Positions 1-5,363 of a stretch of 8,232 nucleotides of DNA are shown in pieces (position 1 is the stretch's first letter; each line of letters starts with the position of its first letter). Source of the stretch: Limiplasma sp045538465 (GTDB lineage: Bacteria; Bacillota; Clostridia; Christensenellales; Aristaeellaceae); NCBI GenBank assembly GCA_045538465.1, contig JAZSRK010000118.1:1-8232 (forward strand). The letters run 5' to 3'. The notes under the pieces were generated by a model that saw nothing but the letters and a program-made list of their open reading frames with translations, had not been told where the DNA came from and ran no database searches. A program made the translations under genes and the position numbers.

Positions 1-212
1 TCATCTTTTTGCTCATCAAAAAACGCAGCCGGTTCAATGCCTAAGTAATCGCATATGTACAGTAGTTCCTGAACCGATGGCAAACTTCTCCCGGAGGTTA
101 TGCCCTGAATATAGTTTCTGCTATGGCCTAAGTCTTGGCTCATCTTATACTCAGAAACGCCCTTTCTGATTCTCAACTCTGTAATGCGATTTCTGATGAA
201 ATCCAGTTCCAT
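1..212 (-). CDS. XRE-family helix-turn-helix regulator (3' end beyond left edge)
   Basis: This is a Cro/CI-type DNA-binding protein. Seventy codons are visible from the ATG at 210-212 to the window edge with no stop, so the C-terminus is missing. The start has a very good ribosome binding site, GGGAGGTGA at 217-225 on the minus strand. The protein begins MELDFIRNRITELRIRKGVS; the helix-turn-helix lies at about residues 19-43, with recognition-helix region HSRNYIQGI followed by the SGRSLPS turn. Next comes the usual helical LLYICDYLGIEP segment and FFDE. This layout is typical of small XRE regulators in Clostridia, often found on mobile elements or next to accessory genes. It shares the strand but only the fold with the XRE gene at 523-762. 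No convincing sigma-A promoter was found just upstream. The family call is firm; target and partner genes are unknown. Confidence 0.85.
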   Translation of the reverse strand, partial: MELDFIRNRITELRIRKGVSEYKMSQDLGHSRNYIQGITSGRSLPSVQELLYICDYLGIEPAAFFDEQKD

Positions 213-287
213 CAACTCACCTCCCATCACAGAGTATTGTATTACGACATCTGCGCCATTACGCACAGCGTCAATGTGAATTTGATG

Positions 288-316
288 TTGATATAGCACA
301 TTTTCAACGGTATAAT
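288..316 (+). promoter_or_regulatory. Near-consensus sigma-A promoter facing an unannotated transcript
   Basis: TTGATA at 288-293 (five of six matches to TTGACA), a spacer of exactly 17 bases, and a perfect TATAAT at 311-316. This is the best housekeeping-type promoter I found in the window. Transcription would start near 322-324 and run rightward through the gene-poor stretch, then antisense to the XRE gene at 523-762. No convincing plus-strand protein gene lies directly downstream, so an RNA product is possible. Whether it is used is inferred from sequence only. Confidence 0.55.
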
Positions 317-494
317 TCTACGTGAACCGCACTCTTCTTGTTGCAAACAACAATGTATAAGCCCAATAGCGGTGGATGTTTCGTAGCAGTTGCTGCCATG
401 ATCTCCCGAAACCGCCCGCTGAAACAGTGCGTCTACTAATCGCGCTGAGTGTGTACCTTTCTTAAGAATATCTCACACCCTGAAGAAACATTAA

Positions 495-520
495 GCTCCA
501 ACGCTGTGATGCGCTGGAGC
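495..520 (-). terminator. Probable rho-independent terminator of the 79-residue XRE gene
   Basis: A ten-base stem (495-504 with 511-520; one G-T type mismatch) encloses a six-base loop. Read on the minus strand it is GCTCCAGCGC, loop, GCGTTGGAGC, followed by TTAATGTTTCTT. It begins three bases after the stop codon of the XRE gene. The T-rich tail is interrupted, so strength is uncertain. Read on the plus strand the hairpin has no T tract, so it is unlikely to stop rightward transcription efficiently. Confidence 0.6.
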
Positions 521-522
521 CA

Positions 523-762
523 TTAAGGATCAAGGTTACATTCGGAAAAGAGTGGAGAGTCAAAGAATCTGGGGATGTCGATTCCCAAGCCTTGACACAT
601 CTCATGAATGATCCGCAGCTTTACCGAATCATAAGAGCAGTTGATTACGTTACCAATGGTTGATTTCGGTACGCCACTCTTCATAAACAATTGGTACTGC
701 GTCATCTGCTTCTCTTTCAGCAGCTCAGACAACCGTTCACTTATTGCTTGATTCAGCTTCAT
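523..762 (-). CDS. Small XRE-family helix-turn-helix regulator
   Basis: This 79-residue protein is essentially one Cro/CI-type DNA-binding domain. It begins MKLNQAISERLSELLKEK; the helix-turn-helix is at about residues 20-41 (MTQYQLFMKSGVPKSTIGNV), followed by the helical IIHEMCQGLGIDIPRFF segment seen in many single-domain Clostridia repressors. I chose the ATG at 760-762; a GTG one codon upstream (763-765) is an alternative, and the upstream ribosome binding site (AGGGATGGTG) is only moderate. The gene is divergent from the SLOG operon at 885, and the 16-bp palindrome at 785-800 sits just upstream of its start. It is therefore probably an autoregulator that also controls the SLOG operon. 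With no sensor domain visible, release of DNA would need a partner, degradation or competition. The family call is firm and the role is inferred. Confidence 0.88.
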   Translation of the reverse strand: MKLNQAISERLSELLKEKQMTQYQLFMKSGVPKSTIGNVINCSYDSVKLRIIHEMCQGLGIDIPRFFDSPLFSECNLDP

Positions 763-781
763 CACATCACCATCCCTGTCG

Positions 782-857
782 CTGTACTAATATATTAGTA
801 TTGCGCAAGAATGAAATAGTCCCTGTAACTGTACTATTGCGCGCATTTGTGATAGTA
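782..857. repeat. Duplicated CTGTACTA / TATTGCGC motif in the divergent spacer
   Basis: CTGTACTA occurs at 782-789 and 829-836; TATTGCGC occurs at 799-806 and 835-842. In the first copy the two halves are separated by part of the palindrome; in the second they overlap. A further inverted pair, TACTAT at 832-837 and ATAGTA at 852-857, flanks the second copy. This suggests two or more binding sites for one regulator across the XRE/SLOG promoter region. A weak -10-like TAGTAT at 853-858 could serve the SLOG gene, but no good -35 was found. Confidence 0.45.
785..800. promoter_or_regulatory. Perfect 16-bp palindrome, probable XRE operator
   Basis: TACTAATATATTAGTA is a perfect inverted repeat about 20 bases upstream of the XRE start and 85 bases upstream of the SLOG start. 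Small dimeric XRE repressors usually bind sites of this size and symmetry in their own divergent promoter. The palindrome is embedded in a longer motif that recurs, without the inner part, at 829-842. Confidence 0.55.
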
Positions 858-884
858 TATCGACAAAAATCCGAGGTGATATCA

Positions 885-1355
885 ATGAGAGTTACCTTCT
901 GTGGTCATAAAGAGGTGTACAACGAGGAGGATGTAAGACAATGGCTTTGCATGGTATGTACAGAGCTGATTGCACAAGGAGCCTCAGAATTTTATTGCGG
1001 CGGGTATGGTCACTTCGACCATATGTGTGCTGCTACCCTGCGTAGTCTGAAGCATCAGTATCCTGGCATTCGTATCGTATTAGTCTTGCCATATCTCAAT
1101 AGCACTATGCTTACCGATGGCTATGATGAAACAGTATATCCGCCACTGGAATCTGTGCCGAAGCGATACGCCATATCACGCCGTAACGAGTGGATGGTAC
1201 GGGAAAGTGATATTGTTGTTGCCTATGTGATACGAGGCTTCGGCGGTGCAGCAAAGACACTTGAATATGCACAGCGAAAGAAAAAACGGATAATTGCCTT
1301 TAATCCAGACTTGTCAAATCGTATCGGCCTGAACGATTCATGGAGGAACCTATGA
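885..1355 (+). CDS. SLOG superfamily protein (YpsA/DUF1273-like nucleotide-binding fold)
   Basis: This 156-residue protein is a single Rossmann-like SLOG domain. It starts with the beta-strand MRVTFCGHKEV, has the glycine-rich GGYGHFD motif at residues 39-45, a strand IRIVLVLPY at 62-70, the PPLESVPKRYAISRRNEWMV stretch at 86-105 and a final GGAAKTLEYA at 120-129. These are the features of the small SLOG proteins of Firmicutes related to YpsA; the family is thought to bind nucleotides or nucleotide-derived ligands, and no enzymatic activity can be read here. The ATG at 885 is preferred to the in-frame upstream extension (from 744) because GAGGTGAT sits at the right distance and the extension would overlap the divergent XRE gene and its operator. 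The stop overlaps the start of the next gene by 4 bases. It is probably cytosolic and repressed by the divergent XRE protein. Confidence 0.85.
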   Translation: MRVTFCGHKEVYNEEDVRQWLCMVCTELIAQGASEFYCGGYGHFDHMCAATLRSLKHQYPGIRIVLVLPYLNSTMLTDGYDETVYPPLESVPKRYAISRRNEWMVRESDIVVAYVIRGFGGAAKTLEYAQRKKKRIIAFNPDLSNRIGLNDSWRNL

Positions 1356-1627
1356 AGAAGCTGATCATCATCCTGGTGGTGCTTGTTGCCATCTGCTTGC
1401 TCATGTACATCTCAGTATGCAATGATAGGTCAGGGTGTATCTGTTCCATCTTAACAACAGAGGATACCAAGCACCCCATTACCTCTATCCTTGAATCTGT
1501 ATGGGATCCTGATTCTGCGTCTGAGGGGACATTCACCAGATTACTCACAACATGCAAGCACGGAAAGAGAGTCAGCCTGACAGTCTTCACTGATGAGGGA
1601 TACTTTGTCGGGCGCATCATGAAATAG
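1352..1627 (+). CDS. Small single-pass membrane protein coupled to the SLOG gene
   Basis: This is a 91-residue protein I do not recognise. It begins MKKLIIILVVLVAICLLMYI, a basic start followed by a hydrophobic segment at about residues 4-22, then VCNDRSGCICS with three cysteines (23, 29, 31), and a short polar domain of about 55 residues ending TDEGYFVGRIMK. The segment could be a membrane anchor with the C-terminal domain outside the cell. The sequence before Cys23 (ISVC) only partly fits a lipobox, since the position before the cysteine is Val. The ATG at 1352 is chosen because GGAGG (1342-1346) lies just upstream and because ATGA overlaps the SLOG stop, a translational-coupling arrangement. 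An in-frame ATG at 1340 is less likely. Coupled expression suggests the two products work together, for example a ligand sensor with a membrane partner, but that is inference. Confidence 0.7.
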   Translation: MKKLIIILVVLVAICLLMYISVCNDRSGCICSILTTEDTKHPITSILESVWDPDSASEGTFTRLLTTCKHGKRVSLTVFTDEGYFVGRIMK

Positions 1628-1696
1628 TTCTCTCAATAAGTTAGACGAAACAGAAAGCGGGATGTGCATGTTATCTTGTATTTGTTACGAATGAAT

Positions 1697-1730
1697 AAGA
1701 GAACCAGCTGTTTGGGCAGCTGGTTCTCTT
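1697..1730 (+). terminator. Strong terminator hairpin at the end of the SLOG operon
   Basis: A perfect 14-base stem (AAGAGAACCAGCTG at 1697-1710 with its complement at 1717-1730) encloses a TTTGGG loop and is followed by TCATTT. It lies 70 bases after the stop of the membrane-protein gene. On the minus strand the same hairpin is followed by ATTCATT, so it may also end transcription arriving from the right and separate the two converging units. Confidence 0.8.
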
Positions 1731-1759
1731 TCATTTGAGGGGATTTATTGTCGCAATGT

Positions 1760-2026
1760 TTACAGCTTGTCTTCTTCCAGCTTGCGGATTTTCTTCCGCA
1801 GAACAGCTCCTTGAATGATACAAGTGATCAGCAAGATGGCACACCCTGCTGCAAGCGCATACAGGACAATGGGGTTGGTCTGCTCTTCCTGCGCAGCCTG
1901 CATGCTGCTCTCGTCGTACTGTACCGGCTTTTCAACCGACAAAGCAACAGGGAGAGAAATCTCTGCTGGGTTGAGACATTCACATCGGTATGGCTTAAGT
2001 GACAGGAAGTGAAATGTTATATTCAA
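1760..2026 (-). CDS. Short frame with C-terminal membrane segment; small gene or frameshifted fragment
   Basis: An 88-codon frame ends in a clear type of tail: NPIVLYALAAGCAILLITCI forms a membrane segment at about residues 51-70, followed by the basic, coiled-coil-like RKKIRKLEEDKL. Ahead of it is a short strand-like part (EISLPVALSVEKPV) and an acidic, Gln-rich linker. There is no ATG in this frame near the end of the SH3 gene. The only start I can propose is a TTG at 2024-2026, overlapping the SH3 stop codon (TTGA) and preceded by GAAGGA. The coding look suggests it is real, but the N-terminus is odd. Alternatives: it is the detached 3' end of the SH3 gene after a one-base frameshift, which would give that exported protein a membrane anchor; or it is a small gene starting at the ATG at 2028-2030 in a third frame, with a frameshift near 1996. 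Confidence 0.45.
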   Translation of the reverse strand: MNITFHFLSLKPYRCECLNPAEISLPVALSVEKPVQYDESSMQAAQEEQTNPIVLYALAAGCAILLITCIIQGAVLRKKIRKLEEDKL

Positions 2027-3789
2027 CCATTTCCTTCCCAAAACCATTCCATGGGGGCGAATATCACGCTGCCGCTGCTTTTGCTGACCAGGATATACAT
2101 ATCGTTCATAGAACCCATGATTTCCCATTCTTCGTTATGCGGGATCGTCTTGGGTGTTTTCTTCGCGCTGTCCGCCCAGGCTGTCACATCCCGACCTACA
2201 TATTCTTCCCGCAGAAAAAGGTCGGGAAAGACGGGCTTAACAATACTGGCGTTTTGCGAAAAAGCCAGATATTGTTTCATCATCCAGCCTTCCATTCCGT
2301 CTGTCCCAATAGCGACACGACACCAATCACCCGTTGTCTCCAGCACGCGCACCGGCGTTCCATTATAGAATTTCCCAAGAGAATCGGAATTCTTATCGGG
2401 TTTTGTACGAAGATGCAGTCGCTCCTTGGGATTGGGATTGTTCACTACTGCCCAACCAGAGGCATCAAGCGTCTTTTTCAACGTTTCTTCCGTGAGGGGG
2501 ATGAGGCTGAAATCAGCAGTGAACAGGTCAGAAGATTCCAAAGCACCGATCAAGCGATGATTGTCCCATTGGATGCCATACCAGGTAACCGCATAATTAC
2601 TTTCGCCCATAACCCAGGAAAGCCGCCAAGCATCGTCCGCCAGCTTCACATACCCTGCCATGAAGGAATCGCCGCTGAGATAAAGGATGATTTCGTTTTC
2701 TCCTGCATGAAATTCGTCCATACTTGTGCCTTCTGGCAATACGGATGAAAGGCGCACATGGTAATCCTTGTTTTTATCCTGACTGACAATTGCTACCCGG
2801 CGATTTCCACCTTCATCCTCCACCACCAGCACAAGCTGTTCCTTCTGAGGATGTAAATCTACGATCGTGCCCGGCAGGGTCACTTTAGCGGCATCCAGGG
2901 CGTCCGGTTGTGCCAACAGCTTATGCATATCCGTCCACAAGAGCGCAGCAGGTGTATTCGTCAATTGATATGACAGAGGAATATCCATCAGGGACACCGT
3001 ATGGGTACAACCCTGACCAAAGGAATACTGCGCTTTGATGACTTGCAGCAGGAAGCCGCCCTTCTCTTTATCCTCTATCACCCGGGCGAACACCGCTTCG
3101 GATTCCATACCGCTGTTATACTGCTCATAGCTCACCAGATCATAGCCGGGGAAATCGTTCTGGATGCTGTCCGGCAGGATAGCTGCTCGCTTCCGGGCTT
3201 CATCCGGTGAGGCGGGAAGCTCATCAAAGCTCCACGTCCAGCTGTATAGCGTCAGTTCATTGTATGCGTTGATGCTATATTCCGGCGTTTGGCTGCCCTT
3301 GGGAAAGTAATGGAGCACAGTGCCGTCGATCAAGACTGTCCCTGCATAACGGGCGGGATCCTGCCACCCGCAAAGCGTATAGTATTCCCCGCTCCAGTGA
3401 TAACTCTGATAAGGCCCGCTTTTACTCACAATATCAAAGCCCTGATCGTCCATGTACGCGCTGCCATCCGGGCGAATCTGGCCCGCCTGATGACGGACAA
3501 AATATACATCCAGATGTCCGTCCATGGGCGTTGAATCCGTGTCCAGTATCCATTGTCCATCCTTCAAGGTATACCCTTGCAGGCTCCAGCCCTCGTCCAG
3601 GATCAGGAATGCTCGTGTTGTTCCATCCGGGGCAGAAAATACGACGCAATCCTTGGGAACGCTTTCCAGCAGAGGAGAGAGCGATTCCGGCAAGGGATCG
3701 CAAAAATCATTCGTATCTGCCAGGGCCGGACTGAAAAGCAGAAGGGAAAGGATCAAAAGAGAAAATACGATCATCCACCTTTTCATCAT
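2023..3789 (-). CDS. Exported SH3-domain protein
   Basis: This 588-residue protein has a classic Sec signal peptide: basic start MMKRW, hydrophobic core, and a cleavage site after ALA at about residue 24. The middle (about 30-440) is a large beta-rich extracytoplasmic region I cannot assign; it has several Trp/Tyr-rich strands but no visible catalytic motif. At about residues 453-510 is a bacterial SH3 domain (RLHLRTKPDKNSDSLGKFYN, then VRVLETTGDWCRV and EGWMMKQYLAF), the type that binds cell-wall components. The last 78 residues look like a second, degenerate SH3-like unit ending EWFWEGNG. The first ATG (3787-3789) has AAAGG about 10 bases upstream. The gene follows anti-sigma factor 1 on the same strand after 228 bases without a clear terminator, so readthrough is possible. 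It may be an envelope protein controlled by the adjacent sigma factor; that link is inferred only. Confidence 0.8.
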   Translation of the reverse strand: MMKRWMIVFSLLILSLLLFSPALADTNDFCDPLPESLSPLLESVPKDCVVFSAPDGTTRAFLILDEGWSLQGYTLKDGQWILDTDSTPMDGHLDVYFVRHQAGQIRPDGSAYMDDQGFDIVSKSGPYQSYHWSGEYYTLCGWQDPARYAGTVLIDGTVLHYFPKGSQTPEYSINAYNELTLYSWTWSFDELPASPDEARKRAAILPDSIQNDFPGYDLVSYEQYNSGMESEAVFARVIEDKEKGGFLLQVIKAQYSFGQGCTHTVSLMDIPLSYQLTNTPAALLWTDMHKLLAQPDALDAAKVTLPGTIVDLHPQKEQLVLVVEDEGGNRRVAIVSQDKNKDYHVRLSSVLPEGTSMDEFHAGENEIILYLSGDSFMAGYVKLADDAWRLSWVMGESNYAVTWYGIQWDNHRLIGALESSDLFTADFSLIPLTEETLKKTLDASGWAVVNNPNPKERLHLRTKPDKNSDSLGKFYNGTPVRVLETTGDWCRVAIGTDGMEGWMMKQYLAFSQNASIVKPVFPDLFLREEYVGRDVTAWADSAKKTPKTIPHNEEWEIMGSMNDMYILVSKSSGSVIFAPMEWFWEGNG

Positions 3790-3809
3790 AAGGAACCATC
3801 CTTTCGAAG

Positions 3810-3974
3810 TTACTCATTGTATCGGTCAATCCGTGCCGCGTCCGGGCATCCATGGAATGCCAATACTTTTAGGAATTCTTTGTCCAATCTTTTATCACCA
3901 CTCGATAATAACGGTTCATATACTATCGAATATTTTACGCTCTTGCACTCATTAGTTGCTTTTTGAGTTCGTTG
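3810..3974 (-). pseudogene. Possible gene remnant or tiny ORF upstream of the SH3 gene
   Basis: A 54-codon minus-strand frame without ATG lies in the spacer between anti-sigma factor 1 and the SH3 gene, ending 20 bases before the SH3 start. Its last part looks like real protein: LDKEFLKVLAF followed by HGCPDAARIDRYNE and a TAA stop. A TTG at 3885-3887 would give a 25-residue peptide, but no good ribosome binding site precedes it. The coding look is a judgement from residue composition. It could be the surviving 3' end of a deleted gene, or chance. Confidence 0.3.
3902..3929. repeat. Imperfect inverted repeat upstream of the SH3 gene
   Basis: TCGATAAT at 3902-3909 and ACTATCGA at 3922-3929 are inverted with one mismatch and a 12-base gap, in an AT-rich part of the spacer about 115-140 bases upstream of the SH3 start. 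It could be a regulator site. No convincing sigma-A or ECF promoter was found next to it. Confidence 0.25.
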
Positions 3975-4017
3975 TCAGGAGTTTTTCAGACATCTGCCTA
4001 TGTTTCTCGGCCTTGCG

Positions 4018-5352
4018 TCAGCCATTCGTTCCCAGACACACGTCTTTGATGCTTCCATCCTGATAAATCTCTATCGAAACATCTGTTGAGTTTCTACCAG
4101 CCTCGTCGTAAAAGACAGTAACAGCAAAATACGGCTCGTCCGTATCGATCACGAAATAAGTATAGTAATACAGTCTATTCGCCTCTTCCTGGCTGGCTCC
4201 GGTTGCGTCGCAGTATGCCTGCCGGGCGATGTCATAGACTACCTCTGGGGATATGGCATCAGGGCCTGGAACACCATAATATGTATCCATCCATTCCTGT
4301 TGCTGCTCATACGGCCAAGTAATGATCAATCCCCGTACCGCTTGCATGTTTCTCAGTTCCTGAAAGATTTCGCGAGTATCTTGCTGGCTCTGGTTTTTCT
4401 GCCCGTCCATCCGTTCCTTCGCTGTAGGAACGCGCAGGATCACCTCTACATCGTTTGGTCTCAGTTTTCCATCTTCGATCTGTACCGTGAACATATTACT
4501 TTTATCCTCGTTCCGGAAACAAACCCGCCAGTAATGTACGCTTTTATCAGGATAGAGATACCCATAAAACAGGAAAGGCGTCCATCCGTCCGTTTGCACA
4601 TCTGTTCCATCATAAGCGGTGTGCAACTGATCCTCGGCCAGTTTCATGATGGCAGGCACATCGCTTTGATCCTGGGGCGGCATGGCACTGATAAAACGGC
4701 CTTCCCATGCTTCACCGCCTTCTACCAGCATGCTGTCGTACCATGCCTTATCCTCCAGGCTCCAGTCGTCGAAGAAGCCGTTCAGTAAGGTCATGAGATT
4801 AAAGTGAAAGGATGTCAATTCCCCGTCAAACTGCGCTTTCAGCCAATTTGTCAAGGCTGCGTCCTTTGCTCCCTCCGTCATGCCGTTTAGATCAGGAAGC
4901 GCAGACATATCGTAGCCCTGTTCCCGCAAGGCATCGACAAGGGATTGTTTTTGTTCCAGCGTCCACATTTCCACCCGGCTTTCTTGCTTTTCCAGGTAAT
5001 AAACCCATTCCACGATGGCGTTCCAGTTGGTCAATGCCAAGGCAACGGTGGAGAGCAACAGTGCAAGAGCAACTACCAGGATGGCAAAACCTTTCCTGTT
5101 CAAGCCGAGGGCAAAGGGACGCTGTATATTCAAGATGCGGTGATCGATTCTCTGCCACACAATCCCCTGATGCGGAGCCGCTTCGCCATCCATGCGATCA
5201 TCCAATGCTTTTACCGTTTCCAACAGTAGAGGTACATCCATGGATTTGGCTTTGCCAAACACCTGGCTTTCAAAAACTGTGTATAATTCAGTTGTGGAAT
5301 AGCTATCGTTCATAGAGGCAGTCAAAGGACGGAGTTCCATTTTTTTATTCAT
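4018..5352 (-). CDS. Membrane-anchored putative anti-sigma factor 1
   Basis: This 444-residue protein probably holds the upstream ECF sigma factor at the membrane. It has a cytosolic N-terminal part of about 88 residues (including DVPLLLETVKALDDRMDG), one membrane segment at about residues 89-108 (FAILVVALALLLSTVALALT) and a large outer domain. The outer domain carries two W-[ST]-LE-x-K motifs (MWTLEQK, DWSLEDKAW) and a C-terminal beta-rich part (YFAVTVFYDEAG...DVSIEIYQDGSIK) that resembles a peptidase-propeptide-like fold. No HxxxCxxC zinc anti-sigma motif is present. I chose the ATG at 5350-5352 because AAGGAGG stands six bases upstream, inside the stop of the sigma gene; the frame remains open upstream but would overlap the sigma gene. 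Only 11 bases separate the two genes, so they form one operon. The anti-sigma role rests on gene order and topology, not on a recognised domain. Confidence 0.75.
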   Translation of the reverse strand: MNKKMELRPLTASMNDSYSTTELYTVFESQVFGKAKSMDVPLLLETVKALDDRMDGEAAPHQGIVWQRIDHRILNIQRPFALGLNRKGFAILVVALALLLSTVALALTNWNAIVEWVYYLEKQESRVEMWTLEQKQSLVDALREQGYDMSALPDLNGMTEGAKDAALTNWLKAQFDGELTSFHFNLMTLLNGFFDDWSLEDKAWYDSMLVEGGEAWEGRFISAMPPQDQSDVPAIMKLAEDQLHTAYDGTDVQTDGWTPFLFYGYLYPDKSVHYWRVCFRNEDKSNMFTVQIEDGKLRPNDVEVILRVPTAKERMDGQKNQSQQDTREIFQELRNMQAVRGLIITWPYEQQQEWMDTYYGVPGPDAISPEVVYDIARQAYCDATGASQEEANRLYYYTYFVIDTDEPYFAVTVFYDEAGRNSTDVSIEIYQDGSIKDVCLGTNG

Positions 5353-5363
5353 CACAATCCTCC

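Larger units (their letters stand above)
213..522. other. Gene-poor stretch with overlapping open minus-strand frames
   Basis: About 310 bases lie between two minus-strand XRE genes with no gene I can defend. It contains a near-consensus plus-strand promoter (288-316), a small TTGTTG/CAACAA hairpin at 338-353 and a terminator hairpin at 495-520. All three minus-strand frames are open for some distance: 321-461 (47 codons, no ATG), 304-399 (31 codons from an ATG preceded by GGGAG) and 242-472 (no useful start until late). A 28-codon plus-strand frame, 353-439, lacks a ribosome binding site. None shows all of start, ribosome binding site and clear coding character. The stretch may be a gene remnant, a structured untranslated RNA, or conserved noncoding DNA of a mobile element. 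Confidence 0.5.

Noticed and set aside
353..439. 28-codon plus-strand frame after the 288-316 promoter
   Set aside because: The ATG lacks a ribosome binding site and lies within a small hairpin; coding character is unclear.
744..884. N-terminal extension of the SLOG protein
   Set aside because: It would overlap the divergent XRE gene and its operator, has no SLOG-like residues, and the ATG at 885 has a good ribosome binding site.
1999..2748. 249-codon plus-strand frame opposite the SH3 gene
   Set aside because: Shadow of the minus-strand gene, with no ribosome binding site or recognisable domain.
3918..3927. Ten-base match (GATAGTATAT on the minus strand) to 851-860 near the SLOG gene
   Set aside because: AT-rich ten-mers recur by chance in promoter-like DNA; no longer match surrounds it.
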